Source: Zarea fungicola
Taxonomy: Eukaryota > Ascomycota > Sordariomycetes > Hypocreales > Cordycipitaceae
Reading direction: 5' to 3'
Assembly: GCA_900169235.1 (NCBI GenBank)
Contig: FWCC01000192.1
Span: 62,001-126,000, forward strand
Length of the DNA: 64,000 bases
In this document: piece by piece, positions 35,593-48,700 of the stretch
Layout: each line of letters begins with the position of its first letter
Numbering within the stretch: the first letter of the stretch is position 1
Translations under genes and position numbers: made by a program
Notes under the pieces: model-generated
The model's database searches: none
What the model was told of the DNA's origin: nothing
What the model saw: only the letters and a program-made list of their open reading frames with translations

Positions 35593-36354
35593 ACCGCCGA
35601 CAGCCCAGCGTAGCCAAGACGCTGACAGATTGGGCATGAGACGTCAAGCGACGGTAGAAAAACAAGAAAAAATGATGGAGCCTTCCAAGCCTCACGGTCC
35701 TTGGGACAAAGTGCGGAAATAATATTGATGTGTCTGGAGCAAAGGCGATGCACCAGCGGCGAATCTAGTTGACGCAGATGTCGTGGCTGTAGGAAGCAAT
35801 GTACCTCAAGGTACCCTCAGGCAAGAATTGGGCCGTCACATGGAATTGATACTGCCAGCTGGGCGCCAATGAATGAGACAGATTCCGGCCTGAAATAACT
35901 AATAAAATTAATGGAGATCAGCTATATTTTGTAGTTTATTGTCACAGGTTTAATAATCAGCCGCTTGAAGGATTGCGACTTGCAACCATGTCTCTGTGGT
36001 GCAGCGTTTATCTGAATTGACGCCACACGCCCCTCGTCCGATTAATGGTACCTCGCGGTACATTGCCAGCCTCGGCTGTACGTCACAACGCCTCTAGGCT
36101 AAATCAGGCGCACGCGATGTGCTGACTAAAGGTGCGGCTTCCACCTGGCCAGGCGATTTTGTTTACATTGAACCAAGAAAGGAAAGCTAGTTTGTTCTCC
36201 AGCCAGTATTGTATTATTGGGAAACGGTCGCATTCAAACTATCACTCGCCCTTCCTGCCGGGAGCGCTTCGCGGTCGAGATTGTCTATTTTTAGGGTCAT
36301 TTACAATATATATCACGTTTATTTATTTATTTTTGCAACCGCACGCGACAAGAA
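35593..36354. other. Divergent spacer MSP1 / PCS1
   Basis: About 760 bases between divergent start codons; no gene seen. AT-rich near 36290-36340, just before the PCS1 start. Short open frames here are non-coding in character. Confidence 0.6.
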
Positions 36355-36924
36355 ATGGCGGCCAGAGTTCGAACTGCGGGGCGTTTTGCGAATATGGTGG
36401 GATCCGACTCGGAACCAGACCTCGGAGGCATGGACAGCAGCGCCGCATACCCTCCTCGGAGAAGACAGGTCTCGGTTGCGAGGAGCATGAAATCGAATCG
36501 AGTTGTCAAGCCTGTATCGAAAATGGCAGGTTCCATTGACAGAAATACTCACCGCAGGCAATCGCCCCGGCGACCGGCACTGACGGACAGGAGCAACCTA
36601 AACGCGACGCGCCCGTCGCACAACAACGAGAAAGACTGTCAACATCGCTTCACGCATTATGATGAAACATTTGACGAAGACAGTATCTTGGAACTTCAAA
36701 AGTCAAAAGACATGCGGAAGAAGCAACGACTCGAAGACTCCCGGCCAATTAAAGAAAACGCCGTAAACAATTCGAAACGTTTTGCTCCGTCATCGCCTCG
36801 GCACAATGCTCACCGATACCAAAAGGCCTCTGTCGCTCAATATGACGACGATCCTGCCATGGGAATGGCATCTGAGGACGAGGCGGCCATGGCGGCAGTT
36901 GGTGTTGTGAGGCTGGGAGACGAG

Positions 36925-36982
<58 letters not shown>

Positions 36983-37964
36983 ATGGGAAAGATGGAGAGA
37001 TTTACGGTCGTCCGCCAGCTGGTGTCCCTATAGCTTCGCAGGTGCGCCCAGTAAGCAGATCGCAAAGCTCTGGTGGGGATAGTTCATTACTACAGCGACA
37101 GCTGCGCGAGATGACAAGAAAGTACGAGAATCTTGAAGGACGGTATACCGAGCTTCGCGAGGTCGGCGTGAAGAGCGCAGAAAGAAACTACGAAAAGCTA
37201 CGCAAGCAGGCCGATGAAAACACTGCCAGTAAGTGCTGCCTGTGGAACTCCTGGCAGCTTCAAGGTTGGCATGCGCTAACAAGGAAGCCAGATGCGAACA
37301 AACTCATTGCTAAGTTGAAGGAAGAACTGGCTGTCCAACGGCAAGGCCGTGACGACGCAGAATCTCGACTTGAAGGGTTACAGGACAGCAAGTCTAGGGC
37401 AGACGACCTATCGAAAGAGGTGGCACTGCTTACAGGCTCACTTGCCGAGGCTGAACGTCAAATCCAGGCCCTAAATATCAAGCTCTCTGCCAGTCGATCC
37501 GCTCCTGGTGGCGCCGTATCTGGTAGTGCCGCCAAGGGCAATGCTGCCAAAGCTTGGACTGGTCAATCGGAACTGGTCCATGCCGCTCACGCCAAGGAGG
37601 ATCTGTATGCAGACCTCACGGGTCTTATCATCCAGGGCATGAAGCAGCAGGGTAATGAGGACATATTTGATTGTATTCAAACAGGTCGCAACGGCAGTGA
37701 GTACTCGCCCATTTCTATGGACAAGGAGACTGCAACATGGATGCTAACATGTCGACAGCCTTGCACTTCAAGCTAGGCCTTACCAGCGGCAGTACTACAT
37801 CTCAGTACAAGGACTGTTCTGTCACTTACGCGCCACAGCTACAGCCAGGCCGCGATAGCGATTTAATAGAGCACCTACGCGACTATTTGCGTGAAGCAAT
37901 CGTGTTCGACAGGTCACTGATGACCAATTTTTACGGCAAGATAGTTGAGGCGCTGAAGGAGTAG
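36355..37964 (+). CDS. PCS1: Monopolin subunit Pcs1/Csm1, kinetochore/rDNA clamp
   Basis: Exons 36355-37228, 37292-37696 and 37759-37964 give 494 residues. Csm1/Pcs1 homodimers cross-link kinetochore microtubule sites (and silence rDNA recombination in yeast). The N-terminal half is basic, Ser-rich and probably disordered; it carries a run of eight Glu-Asp pairs encoded by a perfect 6-bp repeat (36925-36972). A coiled coil follows (about 240-385: LLQRQLREMTRKYENLEGRY and later LIAKLKEELAVQRQ). The C-terminal globular domain (about 405-494) has the family features: DLYADLTGLIIQGMKQ, DIFDCIQTGRNGTLHFKL across the last intron, YAPQL, and YLREAIVFDR. Intron 3 placement restores NGTLHFKLGL, a strong family match. 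Exon 1 length and repeat make the N-terminus fast evolving. Confidence 0.88.
36925..36972. repeat. GAGGAC hexanucleotide repeat, eight perfect copies, in PCS1
   Basis: Eight perfect tandem GAGGAC units within exon 1 of PCS1 encode alternating Glu-Asp. The repeat is in frame in 6-nt units, so copy-number change would alter length but not frame. Confidence 0.95.
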
Positions 37965-39421
37965 AGCAAATAGACGTGGTAGAGAAAAATTAGGATAGCG
38001 TTTGGCAGTGGGTGCATAGGCGGTTTTCAAGGTTGTTACGTTCGGTTTGGAATTGATACCCTGTCTGGAAAGTGGCAATTTAAGTTGGGATTTTTTACAT
38101 TCTTCGTCGCGTTATACTGGAACTCGAATTCGAGATACCCTTTGCGGCTTTTATTTCTGCCTTTGAACGATTAAAGTTTGAGCAGAATATAATTGAATAC
38201 GTAATGGAAATATCTGTTTCTTAGGGTTGATTTTCGCGTATAGGAGATCAACAGTCTATATGTGAACCTACCCTATACAATGTCTAAAAGAGTATGGTAT
38301 CCTGACTGACAGGCGTAACTGCAGTCTTGCAGTAATGGTAGACGACTATATTCTTGGAATACAATTCCAGACGCAAATTGTCGATACTTGGCGTATTAAC
38401 CCGTTGGCAGCGGCACCTGATAGATATCCTTGTGCTTTGGTGAACAATGGCACTTGACGGGCTGCACCAAAGTGCTGCGTCCTGCAACCCCGTCTTAGCT
38501 ATTAATTAAACTGTCGTATTAAAAAACCAGCTCACAAAACCATCACAAAGCAGCTGAAGTCTTCAAATACAACTAGAGAACGACACAAGAAGTGGCTGCA
38601 ATTTATGATTTTCAAAGCCGCACACAGTGAACAAGTATATTATCACTTTGATACATACATAGATGGGAAGCGGCGCCACTTTACTTTTGGTGGACTTGAA
38701 GTATTATAAAGTAGAGAATTAATGTAGCGTGGAACCAACGCGCGTAGCGTCGCCCAGCAAGTACATGAACCAAAGACAGTTGAAAATGCAACAACGTGGT
38801 GAGGCTCGACAACGACCGTTGGTGTCTACCTTATTCGTCTCAACCCTTAGTTGTAAGGTACCTGTTCGACTGTGGGAGTCTGCGTATGTGAACGTACGGA
38901 GTACTACGCACACCTGTATTGCTTGTCCCATTCTTACCACAGGAACCATTTGAAACCTTTTTTCCACGATCTTACAGGTTCACAGTTAAAGGCCCGCCCC
39001 TTCCGCTGTGGAGAAGCTGCACCCCCCAAAATAACTCCCAAGATCCCCAAAAAGAGCCCCTGAGGAGCACTTCGTAGCGCTTTATTCCCTGTAGACTGAG
39101 CCATCGCGCCTCGCTCCTCCTGAACCGCATTCGCGCTCTCCCACTTTGCATGTTGCAATCCTGACCTGCACAACCGGGCATCGCAGTCCTAACATGGTGG
39201 TCGGGCAGTTCATTCTGTAATCCTCGCTTCTTTTCCCTCCACACTCATTTTCTTTGCAGAAGCCACTCGTTTGCCATTCCCCGCGCACTGCCCGAAGCCA
39301 GCCTGTCCAGTTTATCAAGGTGCCGACACTACGAGCTGGACAAAGTACATGACGAAGTGACGCACAGCACGCTCGCACACACTCCCTTTTTCCAGCTCAA
39401 CAAGAGATTTCTGGGCCAAAG
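37965..39421. other. Spacer PCS1 / MCD4, 1.46 kb
   Basis: No gene seen. The first part is AT-rich 3' untranslated sequence; the stretch from about 38960 to 39420 is CT-rich promoter and leader of MCD4. Open frames on both strands are short and low-complexity. Confidence 0.6.
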
Positions 39422-42400
39422 ATGGCGGCTTTTTCTCGCTTCGGCTTTCTGGCCACGGCCATGATCTTTCATCTGGTCTACATTTATTCCATATTCGACA
39501 TCTACTTTGTCAGCCCCATCGTGACAGGGATGCGCCTCCATGGCGTTGAGCGCGAGGCTCATATCAAAGCTCCCGCCGATCGATTGGTGTTGTTTGTTGG
39601 TATGAAGTCATGCAATTTTCCGAACCTGTAGTCAATTGGAAGCTAATCCGATCTCCTCTCGTAGGTGACGGCCTCCGCGCAGACAAAGCTTTCCAGTCCT
39701 TCCCCGAACCGTACCCCAAGACAGATGCCGACCTAACCCCTCGGCCCCTCGCTCCCTTTATCCGCTCGAAAGTCCTCAACGATGGCACATTTGGTGTTTC
39801 TCACACCCGCGTCCCTACTGAGTCTCGCCCCGGCCATGTCGCATTGATCGCCGGGCTGTACGAGGATGTTTCCGCCGTCGCAACGGGCTGGAAACTCAAC
39901 CCCGTTCACTTTGATAGTGTTTTCAACCGCAGTCGCCACACCTGGAGCTGGGGCAGTCCTGATATCGTTCCCATGTTCGAGACTGGTGCTGTTCCTGGCC
40001 GTGTAGATGCCTTTGCCTATGGAGCCGAACTCGAAGACTTTTCAAAGGATGCCACCGCCCTCGACTACTGGGTGTTTGACCATGTCAAGGACTTCTTCAC
40101 CGAAGCTGCCACCAACAAAGAGCTGGAAAATGCTCTGCGAGAGGACAAAGTTGTCTTTTTTCTCCATCTTCTCGGCATTGACACAACGGGTCACTCGTAC
40201 CGCCCATACTCCAAGGAGTACCTTCACAACATCAAGGTTGTTGATGAAGGTGTCAGGGAAGTCACCGAATTAATCGACAAGTTCTATGCGGACGACAGAA
40301 CTGCATATATCTTTACTGCCGACCATGGAATGAGTGACTGGGGCAGCCACGGCGACGGTCATCCTGATAATACGCGCACCCCCTTGGTCGCCTGGGGCGC
40401 GGGCGTCGCCAGCCCTGAAAGGCACCCCGACACCGTTGCGCCTGGGCATGATGATTTCTCTGCAGACTGGGGCTTCGATCATATTCGTCGCCACGATGTT
40501 GCACAGGCTGATATCGCCGCACTCATGGCGTATCTAGTTGGTCTGGACTTCCCCGCCAACTCTGTGGGAGAGCTGCCGTTGTCCTACCTCTCTGCCTCAA
40601 ACAAAGAAAAGGCAGAGGCGTTGCTCGTCAATGCCGAAGGAATTCTTGAAATGTACCGCGTCAAGGAGGCGAAGAAGATGGCAACTGAACTGCGATTCCG
40701 CCCATACAGCCCTTTCGTCGAAGATAATGCCTCCCCTGATCAGCGCATTTCTGCCATCAAAGTTCTCATTGACACCAAAAAGTATGAGGAAGCCATTGAA
40801 GAAACTGATGCATTGATTCAAGTTACGCTCCAGGGCCTGCGATATCTTCAAACATACGACTGGCTGTTCTTGCGCGCTCTGATTACCATTGGTTACCTTG
40901 GTTGGATGGCTTACGCCATTACCACTGTTGTCGACCTATTTGTTGTCGGGCAGAGCCTGAAGCCTCAGCGTTCGGCCTTGGGCGTCGTTTTCTTTTCCTC
41001 GGTGCTCCTCATCCTCTACGCATCCTTCATTATTTCCAAGTCTTCTGCAACTTACTACCTCTACGCAATATTCCCTGTTGTATTTTGGGAAGAGGTCTAC
41101 GCTTACCGTCGGAGCCTGTCAGAAGGTCGCAAGATTCTGTTTTTGCGCGTCAAAACTGCCAGCTCTATGCTCAGTTTCGGACTATACGCCATCATTTATG
41201 TCGCCATCATTGAAGGCCTTGCCCTGGGCTATATTCACCGTGAGGTGTTTACCGGTCTATATGTTCTCGGTGCTCTGTGGCCTTTGATGTACGGTATTTC
41301 CTTTCTCCGGAACCATGCCGCCCTTTATGGTACTTGGGTTTCGTCCTGCCTGGTTATGAGCACATTTACCTTGTTGCCAGCTAACAAGACCGACAACATC
41401 CCGCTGATACTGGCAGGCGGCACATCTATGGTTTTTATCGGTCTGTTGTACCTGTCGTTTGAGGAGACGGTCTTGTCAGACTTTACCAAGCCCTCCCGAA
41501 ATGCCAAGAGCTTGAGCAACCCGCTCAGTCGCACATTGATGGGAACTCAGATTGGGCTAACTGTATTGGCCATGATTGTCACTCGCTCGAGTGCACTTTC
41601 TTTGGCCGCCAAAACGGGTCTGCCGCTAGGAAACCAAGTAGTTGGCTGGACTGTCTTGATTACCTCGCTCCTGATGCCTTTTGCGCACCGACTGCAGCCT
41701 AACAGCCATTACATGCATCGCCTCATGTTGATCTTCTTGACCTGCGCCCCTACATTTGTCATCCTAACTATTTCCTACGAGGGTTTGTTCTACGTCGCCT
41801 TCTGTATCACCCTCGTTGCCTGGGTTCGGCTCGAATATGCCGTTGATGTTTTCGGAAACAAGAAGCAGTCAGTTACGATTGTCAAGGGCGGCGTCACATT
41901 TAGAGCGCTGCGACTCTCAGACGCGCGCATAGCGCTATTTTTCCTCTCACTGTTACAGTCTGCATTCTTTAGCACTGGCAACATTGCTTCTATTTCTTCC
42001 TTTAGCCTGGACAGCGTCAATCGTCTTCTGCCTGTCTTTGATCCCTTTTCGCAGGGTGGTCTTCTTATTTTCAAAATTATGGTACCATTCGCACTTATTT
42101 CCGCGAACCTTGGTGTGCTAAATATCCGCCTAGGTGTCGCCCCTTCCGCGTTGTTCATGGTAGTCATGGCGGTTTGCGATATTCTTACTCTCTACTTCTT
42201 CTGGGTCGTCAAGGATGAGGGCTCGTGGCTGGAGATTGGCTCGACAATCAGCCACTTTGCAATTGCGAGCCTGTTCTGCGTCTTTGTCGCTGCCCTGGAA
42301 GGCGTAAGCGCTCTGTTCGTCTCAGGCGTTCAGGTCACAGAGCCTGTTCAGCGTGATGAGCCGGAGCCGGCTGTCGTACCACAGACGTCGAGTAAGATGG

Positions 42401-42456
42401 TGGGGTCCAATGGACATGCCCCTGTCAAGAAAAAGTCGAACAAGAAGAAGAATTAA
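39422..42456 (+). CDS. MCD4: GPI ethanolamine phosphate transferase 1 (Mcd4/PIG-N)
   Basis: Exons 39422-39599 and 39665-42456 give 989 residues. Mcd4 adds ethanolamine phosphate to the first mannose of the GPI precursor in the ER lumen. Seen: an N-terminal signal anchor (FGFLATAMIFHLVYIYSIFD) followed by IYFVSPIVTGM; the metal-binding VGDGLRAD (59-66), whose codons straddle the intron; THVRVPT-type segment as THRVPTESRPGHVALIAG-like sequence; FLHLLGIDTTGHSYRP; and FTADHGMSDWGSHGDGHPDN, the phosphodiesterase active site. From about 405 on there are roughly 14 membrane helices (PigN domain). The C-terminus is Lys-rich and ends KKKN, fitting a KKxx ER-retrieval signal. It is essential in yeast. 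BST1, acting later on the same anchors, lies 11 kb upstream. Confidence 0.95.
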
Positions 42457-45400
42457 TCTAACAAGAAAAGCATGGATGACGTACAAGATGGTGTATTATA
42501 TTATGAAGGGTTTTTTTTTTGGGTTACTGGGAGGTGGAGGAGCATGCGGCATAGTGAAGTGACGAGGCCCTATTTTAATGCGATTTTCCAATAATAAAAG
42601 TAGAGGCTCAGGGCATCGTTTCGTTGATTGGTTTGTCAGGATGCTGCTGTTAGTATTGATAGTTTAGCGCAGCCATGGACGGCTTCCGCTCCGTTCGAAT
42701 ATGTTATCAGTAGCAGGGGATTTACAAGAATGCCAAGTCTCAAAACCGACGAAGGGTCGACTCAAGTGCCCACGGAGATTGCAGCAAAAGCCTACTTGGT
42801 GTGATTTTTGGTTTGGCGTTGGGGCTCAAGGGGATGCCGTCGATCACACGCTGCAGTCTCTGTAACAGAAAACGCGTCAGTCGCCTCTGCAAGCAGAATG
42901 ACCAGTTGAGAAAGTCTCCAAGGGAGAGATCGTTGTCATCATCAAAGTCGGACGACTGGAAGTGTAGGAAAAGCAGCGGGGCACCCGGTTTATTAGTTGA
43001 GTATATTTATGATTTAACTGTGTACTGCATTTACTGTTGCATCTGGTCGACGTGGAGCAAGGGATGGGTTGATGGTCGGCAACGGGTTATTTCATTGGTT
43101 TTGCTGCCCGTCGCCGATTAACACATCCTTGGCAATGATGGCTAATAAGCAGTCTGCCAAGGCTGCTTCTATAAATAACCGGCGGCAAGAAGAGGGTGAA
43201 AGAGATAAAATGTCGCACATAGATTACAGCGTCGCCCAGTTTGCATGGAATTTCATCCGTGCAAGGCATGGCGTTACAGAAGGAGGGACGATGGTGTCGG
43301 GAACCAGCTAGACTGGTATCTGACTCTGGCGTGCAGTTTTCGCCGGATAAATAAATCTGCTGTGTAAAATGATGTCCGACGTGACAGGACTCTGGAATGG
43401 CCAAAAAACTTGTTACTGTGGCTGGCTTGGGTGTGTTTCCGCTTAGCCGCATGTATGTAATCAAGAAATGAGTCCTAACTATCCTGTGTATCATCTCTTC
43501 CTACCCTCATAGCTTGTTTCTTTTCGAAACATACACTAGGTTACACCCAACAGCCTATCACCAGGCCAAGTGTACTGGGTAAGGGCAGACAATATAGCGT
43601 TTAGTACCCCGTCCCGTTGCATCCATAGTCGAGATTGTGTAGATGGGGTGTTCAACTCTGTACCAACGAGTTTGAGGCGAAAAACGGGGTCCTTCTTCAA
43701 GTGGGTAGTGACAAAAGAGGCTACTGGGTGCCCTTATTAGTACCCAGTAGACGGAGGCGCCCAACAGCAGCTTCAAGATAACCTGGCGATCCGAGAAAAG
43801 AACGGCCTAGGCGGCCCTAATGAGTACTGGATGTCTGCATGCATGTGTAGTCAGGCGGGTACTGGCGTTACATATATCTGCAGGTCAGAGTAGCTTCAGA
43901 CGAGATAGGCAACCGTTTTTGATTGCCAACCAACCCTCACGCGCGGGTTATAAATTTTGATATTTTTATTTTTTTAGAATAAATACATCAAGGCAGTTGA
44001 GAAAGCCAAGCTCTGACTGACCTCCTTCACATGTCAGGAGTCACGGTGCTTTAATTGTGCCAACGGCGGCGTCCCACTGGGCTCTGCCGTGGCGTCTCCC
44101 TAGCTTGGCCGCCGTAGTCCAGGGCACAGCCAGAGTTGCGTTGTGGATAGTATTTTTATGAGAAGCTGGAGAAGCTTGGCTACGTCGGGACAGACACAAC
44201 CCACTCAGCCGTTAACTAAATAAGGTGCTCGTGCTGAAGGTAGTTAACTCGTGTGCCATTCCCTGCCCCTGACATCTCCTTCCCTTAGTTGTTAAGCCCC
44301 TCCCCAGATTTCTCAAAGCGACTCGTAGGCCAGGGCACACACACCTCTCCGATCCTCCATCCCGTTTCTGGAGGCAAACCTTGTCGATGGTATCCCTCCT
44401 CCGCACCCCAAACACCCCAAACGACTGCAAGAGGCTGCGGTATCGGGTGACTACGGCCGGCAGAAGTAGCTCTGTTCCTGTCCTGCCCGGTCGCTGCTCG
44501 TCATTATACTTCATCAGGGTCGATTTGTGAAATGTTGGTGCATGCTGTAATTAGTTATATGTAGACCAGGGTCCCCAGCATCTCCTGCTTGTTATGAGAC
44601 CATTCCCGTTCATTTCCTCATATGGCCATCTTTTTTGTTTCACCTTCTTCATTTTATTTCACCGGCCTGCTTTGTTTACTGCTTGTTCCCTTATTGGAAG
44701 TTGCTGTGTCTCGACTTGGAGCCTTTCTTCGCCATTGTCTTGCTTGCTGCTCCGCAGCTCTCCATGAGTCGACGACACGAAAAGGCTGGATTATTAACGC
44801 AGCTCGCCTGTCCGGCCGGAAATCTCGCTCGCCACTGGAAGTGGCCAGGTGCCGCTTTTAATTTAGGAATCTGGCGCAAGGGCCGTTGCTGCCGAAACAA
44901 GCAGTCTGCCAGTTTACACCAGCTTCTCGCCAATCGGCCACTGGTTTTATACTCAGTGACGACAAACGGAGAATCTCGCCGGTCTTTTGCCTTCTCCATG
45001 CCACTTCAGAAAGCAAAATACGCTGCCTGCCTATGCGCCGCCATCAAATCTATGCCAATCCACACCAGCCGGACACCCGCAACACAAAACAACTAATAAC
45101 CCACCCCACGATTGCGGAACCTCGTCTCCTGGTCCAGTATCCACTCCGTCAGGTCTCAAGTCAACTCGCGAACCTTCGCCGGCGTTATTCTTGGAAGATC
45201 CGGCATCCCTGACCTCCGGAGCTCTTGTCGACGAACTATCGCATTTTCCCCCTCCATTACCTCCTTCTTCCAACTTTCAAGCGACAACGATCATCTTTGT
45301 TGGTGACTTTTATTTCCTACTGCGCCACCAGACAGACTCCGCGTCGGTCAAATAGCTGTCTCTCTATCGGTGTGCACCGCTAAACATTGCGCCCGGTTGC

Positions 45401-45702
45401 CTTTCCGTCTGGCAGCCCTCCCATACCCCACAGCCACTAACTAGAGGGTAGTGGTGTGGCCAGTCTCAGTGAACGGAGTGGCTTGAGTTTGCTGCGTCGT
45501 CTGCTCCGCACACACTCTCACACAGCTTGACGCTGCGCATTTGCCCCCCAGGCGCAAACCCCCGCCTCCAAATCGTCAGCTCTGGTGGTCTGGCCTGCGA
45601 TTTTCTTCACGTTTGCGCTCTCCTGTTCAAACAGTCAATCGGAAAACCATCTCCTATCTTCTATTTTGAATTCATAATCGTCGCCCGTTCCTGATTGCAA
45701 CC
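42457..45702. other. 3.2 kb spacer with no recognised gene
   Basis: Between MCD4 and the zinc-cluster regulator. I see 3' untranslated sequence with a poly-T run at about 42510, scattered short frames without family signal, a 9-bp inverted repeat at 43721-43750, an AT-rich patch at 43950-43990, and from about 44620 a CT-rich region that may be a long leader of the regulator gene. A 153-codon open frame (44635-45096) lies in that leader region and lacks coding features. Large upstream regions are common for fungal regulator genes. Confidence 0.5.
43721..43750. repeat. Perfect 9-bp inverted repeat with 12-base loop
   Basis: CTACTGGGT at 43721-43729 and its exact complement ACCCAGTAG at 43742-43750 can form a hairpin with a 12-base loop. 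It stands alone in a gene-less spacer, so it could be a chance palindrome, a transcription-factor dimer site or the remnant of a small element. Confidence 0.6.
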
Positions 45703-48700
45703 ATGGACGTTGACATGTCGGGCGACGGTGCCCAAAATAGCCAGTCTCCCACAAATCTGTCACCTGGGAGTGCTGCTGCTGCTGCCGCGGCCGCTGCTGC
45801 CGCGAATCAACCAAGTTTTAGAAGGTGAGAAACACTGATTTGAGATGTTTGTTAAAGCTTCCTGCTGATCAGCCCTGCCCGATCTAGACAACGCGCATCT
45901 CGCGCATGTGAGGTATGTGCCAGGAGGTCCAACGTTCCCCCAACTCCGCTGGCCGAGCCCTGCAACAGCTCCTCTTGCCGAGGCATCTCCCTGGGTCCCG
46001 CGCAATCGCACCACTCATATGCTTTCTTGACTGCTGACATTCACTCGTGTTATCTCGCCCATAGACCTGCCATGCAAGAAAGGTACGTTAACTACCACGC
46101 CGTGGCTACCCTGATGCATCAATACTGACCGTGCCCCATCAGGTTCGCTGTGATGCCGCCAGTCTCGGCGTGCCTTGCACAAACTGTGTTGCATTCCAGA
46201 TCGAATGCCGCATCCCGACACCGAAGCGTAAAAAGCCTCAAAGCAACGCCGGCCAAACTGGCAAAGACTCGGACAGGTATGTTCCTACCTTGGCCAACTA
46301 CAGCCTTTCACACCTGACGGTATCATGTCTAGTGACCGAGGCGATGGAGATGAACGATCGCAAACAGGCACCTCCATGAGCTCCTCCACGTACCCGATGC
46401 CGCCGACAGTATCGCACTCGATAGAAGGTACACCCTTGACTCTCCTAACGGAAGCACAGTCACGAAAGCAGGACATCGACACAGGTACTTACCTGAACAT
46501 GGTCATGAAGCCCAAGTTCACACGTGCACCAATTACCGAGGCAGGCCGTGTCGCATACTTGGGAGAATCTTCTAACCTTACTCTGCTTGTCCACGATCGG
46601 CAAGGCTCGGCCGATGTTGTTCACTACCCCCTTCCCGAGAATGTTAGAGGCTCTCGTGCCAGACTAACTGAACTTGACAATGTCGAGATTGATATCTTGC
46701 ATCAAAGAGGAGCCTTCCTACTTCCTCCTCGGTCACTTTGCGATGAGCTTATCGATGCCTATTTCAAATGGGTCCACCCTATTGTGCCCGTCGTCAACCG
46801 AGCTCGCTTTATGAAACAATACCGAGACCCAAAAAACCCGCCCTCTCTGCTGCTGCTCCAAGCTGTCTTGCTTGCAGGCACCCGCGTTTGTAGCAATCAG
46901 CAGCTCATGGACGCCAACGGCTCTACCACGCCAGCGGCCCTTACGTTCTACAAGCGTGCCAAGGCATTATATGATGCCAACTACGAGGATGATCGTGTAA
47001 CCATTGTGCAGTCAGTCCTCCTTATGGGATGGTACTGGGAAGGCCCGGAAGATGTCACAAAAAATGTCTTCTACTGGAGTCGTGTTGCCACAATTGTTGC
47101 ACAGGGATCTGGCATGCATCGCTCAGTTGAGCAGTCTCAGCTAAGCAAATCCGATAAAAGACTGTGGAAGCGAATCTGGTGGACGCTTTTCACCCGTGAC
47201 CGCTCAGTGGCCGTTGCCCTTGGCCGGCCAGTGGGTATCAACCTGGACGATTCAGATGTCGAAATGTTGACTGAAGACGACTTTATTGAGGACGAGTCGG
47301 GAACGAACCCTGAGTTTGCCCCGGATCAGATCCATGTCCAGTTTTTCCTCCAATATGTTAAGCTCTGCGAAATCATGGGTCTGGTCTTATCACAACAGTA
47401 TTCTGTCGCATCAAAAGGCCGACAGCGCAATGCCATTGATCTCACACATAGTGACATGGCTTTGGCGGATTGGCTGCAAAACTGTCCAAAGATCGTCTAC
47501 TGGGAGATGCCACGCCATCATTTCTGGTCTGCCCTATTACACTCCAATTACTACACAACTCTCTGTCTTCTGCATAGAGCCCACATGCCACCGAACGGCG
47601 GACCAAGAACACTTGATGATTCGCCATATCCTTCAAGAAACATTGCTTTCCAAGCAGCAGCAATGATCACCTCAATTGTTGAGAACCTTGCAGCCCATGA
47701 TCAACTGCGATATTGCCCCGCATTTATAGTCTACAGTTTGTTCTCTGCGCTGATTATGCATGTTTATCAGATGCGATCGCCTGTTCCATCCATTCAACAG
47801 GTTACTCACGACAGACTGAGAAGCTGCATGCAAGCCATGAAGGAAGTCTCAAGAGTTTGGCTGGTTGGTAAGATGGTGTACACATTGTTTGAATCTATTA
47901 TTGGCAACAAGGTATTGGAAGAACGCCTTCAAAAGGCAGGAGGTAAACGCCACAGGAAGATGCAACAGAGCATGTCACAGCTCGACCAACAAGCCAAGGC
48001 GCAGCAACAGCAAGAACAAAGCAAGCGAAAATTTGATGACATAGCCATGGATTTCACAGTCAATGCACCTACGCCACAGGAGTCATATGAAAGATCGCGG
48101 CCACAAACACCTAGCGCCAGCAAGACGGAGGCGAATGTATCACCACCCCCGCAGCGACAAACAGGCGATGCCTTCATGGGAGGCACCAGTTCCCGGCCAC
48201 AGACGCGACCTGCAACACCGTTCAACCCATCATTTTCTGTCCCGGGCACACCTCCCGATCTGTATCTGGTGACCAGAAACTCTCCCAACATCTCACAGTC
48301 ACTGTGGGAGAACTTTCAACCTGATCAGCTGTTCCCAGACAGCACTGGCATACCCAATATCTCACCGTCCCAGACTCATCAAAATATTGACCCCAGCGGC
48401 CTTGGACAAGTGCCGAGCGGCGTACCGCCGGTACAATTTCAGCAACGCGGCAGCGTACAAGGAAACGGCAACGGTGCCATGCCAGTCCCGGGATTTGCGA
48501 CGCAAGCAAATATGTGGCAGACCAACTTTGACCATCCTCCACAAGACGGTCAAAGCCCAGATAGTTGGAGTACCGGTTCAGCAGGTGGACAGCCGGTACC
48601 AACCACGCTCAATGTTGAGGATTGGTATGTAGTATCTGGTCTGGATTCGTCTGTCCGATATACAAAGCTAACAACATATTAGGTTCCAATTCTTTGGCAT

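Noticed and set aside
44635..45096. 153-codon open frame upstream of the zinc-cluster gene
   Set aside because: No domain, no conserved start; likely leader or promoter sequence of the regulator.
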